Source: JBOEGW01 sp050633625
Lineage (GTDB): Bacteria > Pseudomonadota > Alphaproteobacteria > Rhodobacterales > Rhodobacteraceae
DNA length: 64,000 nt
Reading direction: 5' to 3'
NCBI GenBank assembly: GCA_050633625.1
Contig: JBOEGW010000011.1
Location: forward strand, 124,001-188,000
How positions within the stretch are numbered: the stretch's first letter is position 1; the number at the start of each line of letters is the position of its first letter. Below are positions 8,865-17,703 of the stretch, in pieces. The notes beneath the pieces were generated by a model that was not told where the DNA came from, did no database searches, and worked only from the letters and a program-made list of their open reading frames with translations. The translations under genes were made by a program, and so were the position numbers.

Positions 8865-9560
8865 TTAGATGGAAACACTAAGATCAAGGAGCCAGCCGGG
8901 CATAATCGACAACAGCCAGCCTTCTAAAACATGGGTAAATCCAGTCAGAATAAGCAATCCAACCAGCAAAAATGCGATCCCCAAAACAGGCCGCGACACC
9001 CGCGCCAATGAGCGCAGTTTCGTCGCGCGCAGCCCGTAACCAATCGCCAAAATCAACGTCGACACGCCCGCCGCAAACCCCAACATGGTGATAAAAGCCA
9101 CACCAAGGTTCTCCCCCTGCGCCGCAAAGGAAATCGCCGCGCCCAAGGTCGGCCCAATACAGGGGCTCCACACCGCACCAAGCAACAGCCCGCCCGCAAA
9201 CTGACCCCACAAGCCGGAGCGGTTCACCCCGTCCAGCCCGCCGTCCGCTCGCGCCGCCAACCCCGAGGTCGCGCGCGTGAACAAAGCGTTCAATCCCGGC
9301 ACCAACAGCACCAATCCAAAGACCACCATCAACGCCGCGCCGGTCTTGGCGACCACATCTTCATCCAATCCAACGGCATATCCCACCGTCGAAACCAACA
9401 TTCCAAGCGCCACAAAAGACAGGCTCATCCCCGCCGCCAAGGCCACCGGACCCAACCGATGCGCATTGAGAGCCGTCGCCAAAACGATCGGCAAGACCGG
9501 CAGCACACAAGGATTAATCAGCGTGAGAAGCCCCGCGCCATAAGCGAGCAAAATTGTCAT
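8865..9560 (-). CDS. CcdA/DsbD-like membrane thiol-redox protein
   Basis: This is a 231-residue polytopic membrane protein of the CcdA (cytochrome c biogenesis / DsbD central domain) family, with six predicted helices. The two redox cysteines are where expected: Cys18 in NPCVLPVLP and Cys134 in WSPCIGPTLG. Members shuttle electrons from cytoplasmic thioredoxin across the membrane. It is the first gene of a two-gene unit with the Tat-type thioredoxin downstream. The target could be cytochrome c maturation or another periplasmic reductive pathway; no ccm genes are in the window. Confidence 0.88.
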   Translation of the reverse strand: MTILLAYGAGLLTLINPCVLPVLPIVLATALNAHRLGPVALAAGMSLSFVALGMLVSTVGYAVGLDEDVVAKTGAALMVVFGLVLLVPGLNALFTRATSGLAARADGGLDGVNRSGLWGQFAGGLLLGAVWSPCIGPTLGAAISFAAQGENLGVAFITMLGFAAGVSTLILAIGYGLRATKLRSLARVSRPVLGIAFLLVGLLILTGFTHVLEGWLLSIMPGWLLDLSVSI

Positions 9561-9619
9561 ACCTCATGGATGCCTCCTGACACGCTCACTGTCACTCGAC
9601 AAAGCCGTGAGCCAATGTT

Positions 9620-10303
9620 TCAACGCATCTGATACGCCGCATGCATCTCCCGCAACAATTGCACCCGGCGCGGCCGGAAACTCTCGCTCTCAAGGCGCGC
9701 TTCCCCTATCCGAAAAAACTGAAACCGCCGAAATCCGTTTCGCAAACAACACCACGCCATCAACCACGGACCGTTGTCCATGTAATAGATCGCCAATGGC
9801 CAAACCTTGCGCTGGCTCGCCACCCCATTTCGGTCCCGATAGGCGATTGTCACCGCCCGTTCGTCCCAACTGGCTTGCCTCACCAGTGCCAGAAAAGCCG
9901 GAACCTCAGGGGCAGGATCAAACCGATAGGACAAGGCCACAACATGACGCGCTTCTTCTGCTTTGCGCTCGGGCAGGCTTGCGGTGAGCTTTCCCAATGC
10001 AGCCTCCGCCGCCGCAGCCATCTCCGGGTCGCCCTGCCAGCGCAACATGCCAAGCCCAAGCACGAGCGCTTCCAGCTCAATCCGCTCAAACATCTGCGGC
10101 GGAACAGCCGGATCTTCCGTGAGGCTATACCCATAGCCCGCCGCCCCATCAATCAGCGCTCCCGCCGCGCGCAACCCCTCAATATCGCGGTACACAGTGC
10201 GCAGCGACACCTCCAAGTCCTGCGCCAATCGCGCCGCCGTCACCGGCGCAGGCAACCGGCGCAGCGCATCCAACATTCGAAACAACCGATCAGCCCGCGA
10301 CAT
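9620..10303 (-). CDS. YafY-type HTH/WYL transcriptional regulator
   Basis: This is a 227-residue DNA-binding regulator. An N-terminal winged helix of the HTH_11 type (VTAARLAQDLEVSLRTVYRD, residues 19-38) is followed by a WYL domain near residues 140-215 (for example VWPLAIYYMDNGPWLMAWC). WYL domains bind small ligands or nucleic acid and control the HTH. It is divergent from a glutathione S-transferase gene, with the start codons 73 bases apart, so the likeliest target is that shared promoter. Confidence 0.88.
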   Translation of the reverse strand: MSRADRLFRMLDALRRLPAPVTAARLAQDLEVSLRTVYRDIEGLRAAGALIDGAAGYGYSLTEDPAVPPQMFERIELEALVLGLGMLRWQGDPEMAAAAEAALGKLTASLPERKAEEARHVVALSYRFDPAPEVPAFLALVRQASWDERAVTIAYRDRNGVASQRKVWPLAIYYMDNGPWLMAWCCLRNGFRRFQFFRIGEARLESESFRPRRVQLLREMHAAYQMR

Positions 10304-10376
10304 GTTTCCTCCTGACAGTTTTTGTCAGTATGACCCACCGATACTGCGCAGATCAAGCATCATGAATGGACAAAAA

Positions 10377-10985
10377 ATGCTCACTCTTTTCTACTCGCCC
10401 CAAAGCCGCTCCACCCGCCTGCTCGCCCTCGTCCACGAACTTGGCCTGCGCGACCACCTCAAACTCACCCCTGTGACGATCACGCGCAGCGATGGCAGCG
10501 GCGGTCCAGACCCGCAAAACCCACACCCTGAGAAAAAGGTGCCCGTCCTCCTCGATGGTGACACGGTGATCACCGAAAGTGGCGCGATCATGCTCTATCT
10601 GACAGATATGTTTGCCGATAAAGGCATTGGCCCAAAGGTCACAGACGCAGATCGCGGCGCCTATCTCATGTGGCTGTTCTGGTATGGCGATGTCGCAGAA
10701 CCCGTCTACAACCTTGCGGCCGCTGGGATTGAACATCCCGTCATGTCCGCCACTTTTCGCGGTGTGCCAGAGGTCGAAGCCCGCCTGATTGAGGTTTTCG
10801 CGGATGGTCGAGACTTTCTACTGGGCGAGTCGTTCAGCGCCGCAGATTTGCTCGTCCCATCCCCCTATTTCTGGTTCCCCGATTGGGCGCCCAATGACGC
10901 CAAAGTCCGGGCGTGGGTAGAGCGGATAAAGTCCCGCCCCTCGATGACATGGGCGATGGAATTTGAACAGGAAACGGCGCTCTAA
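10377..10985 (+). CDS. Glutathione S-transferase family protein
   Basis: This is a 202-residue cytosolic protein with an N-terminal thioredoxin-like GST domain (MLTLFYSPQSRSTRLLALV; the Ser of SPQSRST is the likely glutathione-activating region) and an all-helical C-terminal domain. The KVPVLLDGDTVITESGAIML stretch contains the conserved cis-Pro and the ES(A) glutathione-binding pair. An ATG five codons earlier (10362) is possible; 10377 has a GGA at suitable distance. It is divergent from the WYL regulator and probably controlled by it. The substrate is unknown. Confidence 0.88.
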   Translation: MLTLFYSPQSRSTRLLALVHELGLRDHLKLTPVTITRSDGSGGPDPQNPHPEKKVPVLLDGDTVITESGAIMLYLTDMFADKGIGPKVTDADRGAYLMWLFWYGDVAEPVYNLAAAGIEHPVMSATFRGVPEVEARLIEVFADGRDFLLGESFSAADLLVPSPYFWFPDWAPNDAKVRAWVERIKSRPSMTWAMEFEQETAL

Positions 10986-11851
10986 CCGGGCTTTTGTTTG
11001 GACAGCTGCACCGCGAGAATCCCAAGCGTCACAATCGCGACGCCCGCAATATCAAGCAGCCCCAAACTCTCGCCCAACAAGACAGCCGCAATCGCGACCC
11101 CGAAAAACGGGTTAAGAAAATGAAAGGTGGCCGCACGGATTGCCCCGATGCGCGCCACCAATGCAAACCAAACATAGGTCGCCGCCAATCCCGGCACGAG
11201 GGTTGTATAGGCAAAAGCAATCATCAGTTTTGGCGTCCAATTGACCTCAAACGGTTCTAACAAAATGGCAAAGGGCGCCAAGACCGCCGCGCCCACAAGC
11301 ATCTGCAATCCTACCACCATCAATAGATTGCCGCCCCCTGACGCGCTGCGCACAGAAAGGGTCGCAACCGCCAAAGCGATCGCCGCAATGACGCAAAGCC
11401 CAAGGCCAACAAGATCCACGCCGCCCGAAATCCGCGACCCCATGATGAGCGCCACCCCGGCAAAGCCAACAACCAGCCCAAGCGTTGCGAGCGGAGGCAA
11501 CTTGTCGCGAAAGATCGCCCAGCCAAAAAGGCCAACAATGAGAGGCATGGTGGAGGCGATAATCGAGGCAAACCCCGCTTCGACCCACTGCATCGCCACG
11601 AAGTTTAGCCCCAGATAGATTGCGTTTTGACAGACGCCAAAAATCACAACCGACATCCACTGTCCGCGTGTCAGTTGAATCTTCTGTCCCATCAAAGCCG
11701 CCAAACCGATCCCCAGCGCCCCCGAAATCACGAAACGGATCGCCAAGGATGTCAAAGGCGGCGCATCCACCACAATGATGCGCGCCGACGTAAACGCCGA
11801 CGACCACATCACGGCAAATGCCAGCCCCATCATGATTGCGCGAATATCCAT
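10982..11851 (-). CDS. DMT/EamA family exporter
   Basis: This is a 289-residue inner-membrane transporter with ten predicted helices arranged as two EamA repeats, typical of drug/metabolite exporters (RhtA/YdcZ-like amino acid or metabolite efflux). The start at 11851 has a GGAGAG ribosome site, and the frame upstream of it has no membrane character. Its 3' end overlaps the end of the convergent GST gene by four bases. The substrate cannot be inferred. Confidence 0.88.
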   Translation of the reverse strand: MDIRAIMMGLAFAVMWSSAFTSARIIVVDAPPLTSLAIRFVISGALGIGLAALMGQKIQLTRGQWMSVVIFGVCQNAIYLGLNFVAMQWVEAGFASIIASTMPLIVGLFGWAIFRDKLPPLATLGLVVGFAGVALIMGSRISGGVDLVGLGLCVIAAIALAVATLSVRSASGGGNLLMVVGLQMLVGAAVLAPFAILLEPFEVNWTPKLMIAFAYTTLVPGLAATYVWFALVARIGAIRAATFHFLNPFFGVAIAAVLLGESLGLLDIAGVAIVTLGILAVQLSKQKPG

Positions 11852-11987
11852 GTGCTCTCCTTTGGGCCGCCCCGCCTGAGCGCCAGAAGGCGAGCCTAGC
11901 GTACAAGCGTGGCGGCGCAAGCGCGAAGACGATTGCACCACCTCGCCGCGCGCCCCATACTCCTCACATCCAATCACAGGCCCGCCG

Positions 11988-12557
11988 ATGCTCCCCCAAG
12001 ACGCCCTCTCCTTTCCCGACAGCGCTGCCTTCGCGGCTTGGTTGGAAAAACACCACGACACCGCCGAAGTGCTCTGGTTGAAAATATACAAAAAGGGCAG
12101 CGGCGTTCCCTCGCTGGATTGGAACGACTGCGTGATAGAGGCGCTCTGTTGGGGCTGGATTGATGGGCAAAAAAAATCGCTCGATGAGAGCGCCTATTTG
12201 CAACGTCTGACACCACGGCGCGCCAAATCCGCATGGTCAAAACGGAATGTCGACCACGTCGAAAAACTGATCTCACAAGGCCGGATGCAGCCCAGCGGAA
12301 TGGCACATGTCCGAGCCGCCAAAGCCGATGGTCGCTGGGACGCCGCCTATGCTGGAGGAGCCGATTTTGAAATACCCAAAGACTTCCTCGATGCCCTCGA
12401 TAAATCACCAAAAGCGCGTGCCAAATTTGACACCCTGAGCCGCAGTGCTCTTTACGCGATGTACCACCAACTCCACAGCGCCAAAAAGCCCGAAACCCGC
12501 GTCAATCGAACCGCCAAAATGATCGACCGTTTGGCGCGAGGTGAGCCGCCTGTGTGA
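11988..12557 (+). CDS. YdeI/OmpD-associated family protein
   Basis: This 189-residue soluble protein matches the YdeI family. The N-terminal pattern AFAAWLEKHHDTAEVLWLKI, then EALCWGWIDGQ and FLQRLTPRR-like YLQRLTPRRAKSAWSK, are characteristic. Family members are linked to resistance against some antimicrobial peptides in Bacillus and Salmonella, but the biochemical role is unsettled. It stands alone between an EamA exporter (divergent) and hup (convergent). Confidence 0.85.
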   Translation: MLPQDALSFPDSAAFAAWLEKHHDTAEVLWLKIYKKGSGVPSLDWNDCVIEALCWGWIDGQKKSLDESAYLQRLTPRRAKSAWSKRNVDHVEKLISQGRMQPSGMAHVRAAKADGRWDAAYAGGADFEIPKDFLDALDKSPKARAKFDTLSRSALYAMYHQLHSAKKPETRVNRTAKMIDRLARGEPPV

Positions 12558-12591
12558 CGCGGCCTGAGTGGGCTGCCCAAATAGCTCGGCC

Positions 12592-12621
12592 AAAAGAAAA
12601 GGGCCGCCATTTTGGCGACCC
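12592..12621 (-). terminator. Terminator of hup
   Basis: On the minus strand an 8-bp stem with one mismatch (GGGTCGCC / GGCGGCCC) closes an ATTTT-type loop and runs into TTTTCTTTT. It lies about 35 bases beyond the HU gene stop and just after the convergent YdeI-like gene. Confidence 0.8.
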
Positions 12622-12656
12622 TCTCTTAAACTCATGTCGGCCATAGGCCGGAAGGA

Positions 12657-12944
12657 TTAGCCGTTGACGGCATCCTTGAGCGCTTTTGCAATTGTCATTT
12701 TGACAACTTTGTCAGCGTCTTTCTTGATTTGCTCGCCGGTCGCAGGGTTGCGAACCATACGCTCAGGGCGCTCACGGCAGTAGATTTTGCCAACGCCAGG
12801 AAGAGTCACAGCACCGCCGCCAGCTACTTCTTTGGTGATGATCGCAATGATCGCATCCAGTGCGCCAGATGCGGACTTCTTGTCCGAACCCATTTCTTCG
12901 GAAAGCGCAGCAACGAGCTGGGTCTTGGTCATTGGTTTCGACAT
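12657..12944 (-). CDS. hup: HU-family DNA-binding protein
   Basis: This is a 95-residue histone-like nucleoid protein. It begins MSKPMTKTQLVAALSEEMG, and the beta-arm region contains GVGKIYCRERPERMVRNP, an HU/IHF arm motif with the intercalating-proline context RNPATGE. HU dimers bend and compact DNA without strong sequence preference. The start at 12944 has GAGGAG eight bases upstream; the frame continues nine codons further but without a ribosome site. It is monocistronic, with its own terminator. Confidence 0.94.
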   Translation of the reverse strand: MSKPMTKTQLVAALSEEMGSDKKSASGALDAIIAIITKEVAGGGAVTLPGVGKIYCRERPERMVRNPATGEQIKKDADKVVKMTIAKALKDAVNG

Positions 12945-13082
12945 GTATGTACTCCTCAAAATATCCCACAACTTGGGGCTTCATTGCGGGCATTTAACGG
13001 AATGTTGCGGTAGGGCACAACAATTTGTGTGCGTTTTCCACAGGAAAATAGGGCTTTTCGGCGGTTTTCTGCAATTTTTGGC

Positions 13083-14570
13083 CTAGAGAAATGCTGTTTC
13101 ATCGAAAGATCGCAATTTCCGGCTGTGAATTCGCTCAAGCGGCATCTCCCGCAAACGCTCCATCGCCCTTATTCCTATGAGCAGGTGGCGGCTCACTTGG
13201 GTTGTGTAAAAGTCGCTCGCCATGCCCGGCAGCTTCAATTCACCATGGAGAGGTTTGTCCGAGACGCACAACAAGGTTCCATAGGGCACACGGAAGCGAA
13301 ATCCGTTCGCCGCAATCGTCGCGCTTTCCATATCAAGCGCCACCGCCCGCGATTGGCTAAGCCGCTGAACCGGTCCCGATGCCTCGCGCAGCTCCCAATT
13401 CCGGTTGTCCAAACTCGCAACCGTGCCCGTGCGCATGATCCGCTTAAGCTCATACCCCTCAAGCTCGGTCACATCCGCAACAGCACGCTCCAACGCGATC
13501 TGGATTTCCGCAAGCGGCGGGATCGGCACCCAGATCGGCAAGTCATCATCCAACACTTTGTCTTCGCGCAAATACGCATGCGCCAGTACAAAATCCCCAA
13601 GACTTTGCGAGTTGCGCAGCCCTGCACAATGCCCAACCATCAACCAAGCATGAGGGCGCAAAACCGCAATGTGATCGGTGGCCGTTTTCGCATTCGATGG
13701 CCCAACCCCGATGTTGACCAAAGTAATGCCCGAACCATCCGCACGCTTGAGGTGATAAGCTGGCATTTGCGGCAATTTCATCGGCCGCATCATCTCGCCA
13801 TCAGCAGTGTTGATCGTCGCATTTCCCGGCCCAACAAAGGCAACATAACCGCTCGCAGCCTCGCCCAACATTTTGCGGGCATAGGCTTCAAATTCTTCAA
13901 CGTAAAACTGGTAGTTCGTGAACAATACGTGGTTTTGAAAATGCCCAGCCTCCGTGGCCGTATAATGCGACAAGCGCGCCAGCGAATAATCAATACGTTG
14001 CGCGGTGAACGGTGCCAGCGGTTGCGAGCCGTCCTCATGCACATAGCCAAGCCCATTCACAATATCATCATGGGTGGTCGTCAAATCCGGCACATCAAAC
14101 ACATCGCGCAAAGGAAACGCCATCGCCCCTTCCTGAGGCACAGTTATGTCCGTGCGCCCCGCAACCGCGAAATGCACAGGGATCGGTGTCGCAGAAGCCC
14201 CAATCGAAATCGGCACACCATGGTTCTCGATCAACAGTTTGATTTGCTGCGTCAGATAGTGTCGAAACAACCTCGGCGCGGTCACGGTCGTCGAATAATT
14301 TCCCGGCCCCGGCACATGCCCAAACGACAACCGACTGTCGGTCTGTGCGTGGCTCGTCGTGCGCAGCCGAATCTCAGGATAAAACGCCCGGAACCGAGAG
14401 ATGGGCTGCTCCGTCATCCCCGCCGCGTTCGAAAAATGCTCCGTCAGAAAGTCACAAGCCTCGTCATGAAGCGCGATCAAACGGTCTACGGCGGCCTCTG
14501 CCTCGGTGAACATTTCGGTGTCGCGCTCAGGCGGTGTCACCACGGGCAAGGTAAAATCTGCAGCAGCCAT
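13083..14570 (-). CDS. amn: AMP nucleosidase
   Basis: This enzyme hydrolyses AMP to adenine and ribose-5-phosphate. It has 495 residues, close to the E. coli enzyme. The N-terminal AMP nucleosidase-specific domain (SRFRAFYPEIRLRTT) is followed by a phosphorylase-like catalytic domain with NIGVGPSNAKTATDH, MVGHCAGLRNSQ and the nucleobase-site block VALDMESATIAANG (conserved MES). The start codon overlaps the ade stop by one base (TAATG), so amn is translated with ade. The pair converts AMP to adenine and then to hypoxanthine. Confidence 0.95.
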   Translation of the reverse strand: MAAADFTLPVVTPPERDTEMFTEAEAAVDRLIALHDEACDFLTEHFSNAAGMTEQPISRFRAFYPEIRLRTTSHAQTDSRLSFGHVPGPGNYSTTVTAPRLFRHYLTQQIKLLIENHGVPISIGASATPIPVHFAVAGRTDITVPQEGAMAFPLRDVFDVPDLTTTHDDIVNGLGYVHEDGSQPLAPFTAQRIDYSLARLSHYTATEAGHFQNHVLFTNYQFYVEEFEAYARKMLGEAASGYVAFVGPGNATINTADGEMMRPMKLPQMPAYHLKRADGSGITLVNIGVGPSNAKTATDHIAVLRPHAWLMVGHCAGLRNSQSLGDFVLAHAYLREDKVLDDDLPIWVPIPPLAEIQIALERAVADVTELEGYELKRIMRTGTVASLDNRNWELREASGPVQRLSQSRAVALDMESATIAANGFRFRVPYGTLLCVSDKPLHGELKLPGMASDFYTTQVSRHLLIGIRAMERLREMPLERIHSRKLRSFDETAFL

Positions 14571-16375
14571 TATGTCTCCTCGAAGAGATCAGTCAGTTCA
14601 AATTTGGTCACATCTACAAGCCCCAGATCAGAAATCCGAAGCGCCGGGATCACCACAAGCGCAAGCAAGGAATGTTGCATATAGGCGTTGTTGAGCGTGC
14701 ATCCTGTGGCGGCCATTGCTTCGACCATTTTCGCGGCTTTCTGCGCGACATTCTGCGCATGGTCATCCGACATCAATCCCGCAATTGGCAGTTCAACAAG
14801 CGCCAACTCACGCCCATCCTGATACACCGTCACACCGCCACCAACCTCGCCAAGCCGCATCGCCGCCAACGCCATGTCTTCGCGCGAGGTGCCAACCACG
14901 ATCATATGGTGACTATCATGCGCCACCGTTGACGCCATCGCCATGCGCCCCTTGTAGCCAAACCCAGAGACAAATCCGTTGGTCACAGCGCCCGTCCCTT
15001 GATGCCGTTCCACCAAGGCAATCTGCGCCACATCCTGCGCTTCATCGGGCAGAACCAACCCATCTATCACACTCAATGTCCGCACCAAAGCCTGCGTTGG
15101 GGCTTGGTTTTCAACAACGCCAATGACCTTCGCCTTGACCTGATTGGCCCCCTCCGGCGCCGCGATTTCAAAATCTGCCGCCTGCAAATCCTTGCCCAAA
15201 TGCACAGTGTTGCGCGCGCGCTCTGGCCACTCCAAGTGAGGGCAGTCCACCTTGATCTCACCATCTTGCGCCACCAAAACCCCGCGCGCATAAACCGCCT
15301 CAATCGGAAGGGTCGTGAGGTCAGAGGTCAAAATCACATCAGCCCGCCGCCCCGGCGCGATTGATCCAAGCTCACGCTCAAGCCCAAAATGCGTTGCCGT
15401 GTTGATCGTCGCCATTTGCAGCGCCACAACCGGATCACACCCGCAAGCAATCGCGTGGCGCACCACCCGGTTCATATGCCCGTCTTGCACCAGCGTCCCC
15501 GAGTGACAATCGTCGGTGCACAAAATGAAGCTACGAGGATCCAACCCTTTTTCCGTGACCGCCGTGATCTGACTCTCCACATCATACCACGCAGAGCCAA
15601 GCCGCATCATTGAGCGCATCCCTTGGCGCACCCGCGCAATCGCATCGGCCTCACAGGTGCCCTCATGATCATCCGCAGGCCCGCCCGCGACATAACCGCT
15701 AAACGCCGGTCCAAGGTCGGGGCTGGCGTAATGCCCGCCCACCGTTTTCCCAGCGTTTTGCGTCGCGGCGATTTCCGCCAACATCTTCGGATCGGCGTTG
15801 ATCACACCGGGAAAATTCATCATTTCCCCAAGCCCGATAATCCCCGGCCAATCCATCGCCTCCGCCACATCTTCAGGCGAAATCTCATGTCCCGTAGTTT
15901 CCAATCCCGGTGCTGAAGGCGCACAAGATGGCATCTGCGTGTAGATGTTCACCGGCTGCATCAATCCTTCGTCATGCATCAATCGCACGCCCTCAAGCCC
16001 CATGACATTGGCAATCTCATGCGGATCGGTGAACATGCTCGTCGTGCCATGCGGAATCACAGCGCGAGCAAACTCCGCCGGGGTCAACATACCGCTTTCG
16101 ATATGCATATGCGCATCGCACAAACCCGGAATCACAAATTGCCCGGTCGCATCAACAACCTTGGTCGCCGTGCCAATACAATGCCCCGCATCCGGCCCGA
16201 CATAGGCAAACCGCCCCTCCGAAATCGCGACCTCCCAGCCCTCCAGCACTTCGCGCGTATGCACATTCACAACACGCCCCCCTCGGATCACAAGGTCGGC
16301 GTCAGCGCGCCCGGTGGCCACCGCGATCAACTGCGGTGCAACTTCGGGCCAGGATTTTGGGATATTCGTTTTCAT
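14570..16375 (-). CDS. ade: Adenine deaminase (amidohydrolase type)
   Basis: This enzyme deaminates adenine to hypoxanthine. It has 601 residues from the ATG at 16375, matching the Ade/YicP family (about 590). The amidohydrolase metal motif is GLCDAHMHIESGML, followed by PHGTTSMFTDPHEIANV and ILCTDDCHSGTL. The C-terminal domain with SHHMIVVGTSREDM is typical of the family. The open frame runs 41 codons further upstream without family similarity. It is the promoter-proximal gene of the ade-amn pair and is divergent from an SDR gene 78 bases away. Confidence 0.95.
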   Translation of the reverse strand: MKTNIPKSWPEVAPQLIAVATGRADADLVIRGGRVVNVHTREVLEGWEVAISEGRFAYVGPDAGHCIGTATKVVDATGQFVIPGLCDAHMHIESGMLTPAEFARAVIPHGTTSMFTDPHEIANVMGLEGVRLMHDEGLMQPVNIYTQMPSCAPSAPGLETTGHEISPEDVAEAMDWPGIIGLGEMMNFPGVINADPKMLAEIAATQNAGKTVGGHYASPDLGPAFSGYVAGGPADDHEGTCEADAIARVRQGMRSMMRLGSAWYDVESQITAVTEKGLDPRSFILCTDDCHSGTLVQDGHMNRVVRHAIACGCDPVVALQMATINTATHFGLERELGSIAPGRRADVILTSDLTTLPIEAVYARGVLVAQDGEIKVDCPHLEWPERARNTVHLGKDLQAADFEIAAPEGANQVKAKVIGVVENQAPTQALVRTLSVIDGLVLPDEAQDVAQIALVERHQGTGAVTNGFVSGFGYKGRMAMASTVAHDSHHMIVVGTSREDMALAAMRLGEVGGGVTVYQDGRELALVELPIAGLMSDDHAQNVAQKAAKMVEAMAATGCTLNNAYMQHSLLALVVIPALRISDLGLVDVTKFELTDLFEET

Positions 16376-16453
16376 CCCCCAATTCTGGACCATTTGGCCA
16401 AATCTGCAAGCCAAACCGCTTGCGCCCAGCGCGCAACTTCGCAAAATGTGCCA

Positions 16454-17317
16454 ATGACAGGCACACTTCTTTCTTTTGGGCACGGATTTTCCGCGCATGC
16501 GCTCTCCGATCAGCTCATTCCACAGGGCTGGCAGGTGTTGGGGACCACCCGCACGGCGGATAAAGCGGAGGCACTGGCTGCGTCAGGTATCACGCCGCTC
16601 CTTTGGCCCGGCACCGATATGCGCCCCGCCCTTCAGGCCGCGACCCACCTGTTGCTCTCAATCTCCCCCAATGAGGGCGGCGACCCGGTGTTGGCGGCCC
16701 TAGGCCCGGAAATCGCAGCCCGCGCAGGTCAGCTCAAATGGGTCGGTTACCTATCAACAACCGGCGTCTACGGCGACCATCAAGGCGGCTGGGTCGATGA
16801 ACAGACGCCCCTAACCCCAACAACAAAACGCGGCAAACAGCGCGTCCTAGCTGAGCGCCAATGGCAAGACCTTGCGGCGCGCACAGACCTGCCGCTCCAC
16901 ATTTTTCGCCTCGCTGGCATCTACGGTCCCGGTCGCGGCCCCTTTGCCAAAGTGCGCAGCGGCTCCGCCCGCAGAATTGTGAAACCAAACCAAGTGTTTT
17001 CGCGCATTCATCGCGAGGACATCGCCACGGTCCTGCAAGCTTCCATCAACGCACCAAATCCCGGCGCGATCTACAATGTCTGCGATGACCTCGCCGCACC
17101 CCCCGAAGACGTGATCGCCCATGCCGCCGGTTTGCTCGGCTTGCCCCTGCCCCCGGCAGAGGATTTCGCCACCGCCGAGATGACCCAAATGGCGCGCAGT
17201 TTCTATGCCGAAAGCAAGCGCGTGCGCAATGATCGCATCAAGACCGAACTCGGCGTATCGCTGCGCTACCCGACCTATATCGAAGGGCTTGCCGCCTTGT
17301 TGAACGCAGACCCCTAA
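16454..17317 (+). CDS. NAD(P)-dependent epimerase/SDR-like protein
   Basis: This 287-residue Rossmann protein resembles the YeeZ-type extended SDR family. The N-terminal nucleotide site is degenerate but present (LLSFGHGFSAHALSDQL, in place of GxxGxxG), and the YxxxK-like region contains STTGVYGDHQGG and GKQRVLAERQ. The substrate is unknown. It starts divergently from ade with its own short promoter region. The open frame extends far upstream in antisense to ade, but only the part from 16454 resembles the family. Confidence 0.85.
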   Translation: MTGTLLSFGHGFSAHALSDQLIPQGWQVLGTTRTADKAEALAASGITPLLWPGTDMRPALQAATHLLLSISPNEGGDPVLAALGPEIAARAGQLKWVGYLSTTGVYGDHQGGWVDEQTPLTPTTKRGKQRVLAERQWQDLAARTDLPLHIFRLAGIYGPGRGPFAKVRSGSARRIVKPNQVFSRIHREDIATVLQASINAPNPGAIYNVCDDLAAPPEDVIAHAAGLLGLPLPPAEDFATAEMTQMARSFYAESKRVRNDRIKTELGVSLRYPTYIEGLAALLNADP

Positions 17318-17344
17318 AACAGAAAAGGGCGCCCAAAAGCGCCC
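17316..17344 (-). terminator. Terminator of the small membrane protein gene
   Basis: A 6-bp perfect stem (GGGCGC / GCGCCC) runs, on the minus strand, into TTTTCTGTTTT. It lies 28 bases after the stop of the 62-residue protein. The convergent SDR gene ends just beside it. Confidence 0.75.
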
Positions 17345-17371
17345 AAATCCAAATCCGCTCTGACGATGAAA

Positions 17372-17560
17372 TCAGAAGAACGCGATCGCAAGACCCGCAA
17401 AGATCAGGAAGATCAGCGGCGGCAAAACCGAGTGATCAATCGACGAGTTTGCCGCCGTTTGAACGATGATGTCTTGCTCAATAATTGGATCGGAAAGTGC
17501 GCCAGCAGTTGCAGCAGTGGCGACCAAAGTCAGGGCGAGGCCCAGTGCAATCTTTTTCAT
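17372..17560 (-). CDS. Small secreted/membrane protein, unknown function
   Basis: This is a 62-residue protein. It has a clear signal peptide (MKKIALGLALTLVATAATAG), a short acidic linker (SDPIIEQDIIVQTAAN) and a C-terminal hydrophobic helix (LPPLIFLIFAGLAIAFF) that should anchor it. The predicted mature form is only about 42 residues. The start has AGGGGG upstream (CCCCCTAGGAGA region on the + strand). It has its own terminator, and a 5' region of about 140 bases before dxs. I do not recognise a function; from memory, similar short proteins occur in other roseobacters. Confidence 0.7.
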   Translation of the reverse strand: MKKIALGLALTLVATAATAGALSDPIIEQDIIVQTAANSSIDHSVLPPLIFLIFAGLAIAFF

Positions 17561-17683
17561 TTTGTGTACCCCCTAGGAGAATTACCTACGGAGACAAACC
17601 CTGAGGAACAGAAGGGGAAAAGTCCAGTATATATAAGGTAAAATGCCGCCAATCTTGCGGAACTGTTGCGCCAAAGAATCAGT

Positions 17684-17702
17684 TTACCGCAGCTTCCGGT
17701 AA
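17684..17702 (-). terminator. Possible weak terminator after dxs
   Basis: A 6-bp stem (TTACCG / CGGTAA) closes a 7-base loop directly after the dxs stop codon on the minus strand. The following sequence is only weakly T-rich (ACTGATTCTTTGG), so termination strength is doubtful. Confidence 0.4.
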
Positions 17703-17703
17703 T

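Noticed and set aside
13029..14684. 551-codon open frame antisense to amn
   Set aside because: Same reason: a shadow of the well-supported amn gene with an Arg/His-rich product.
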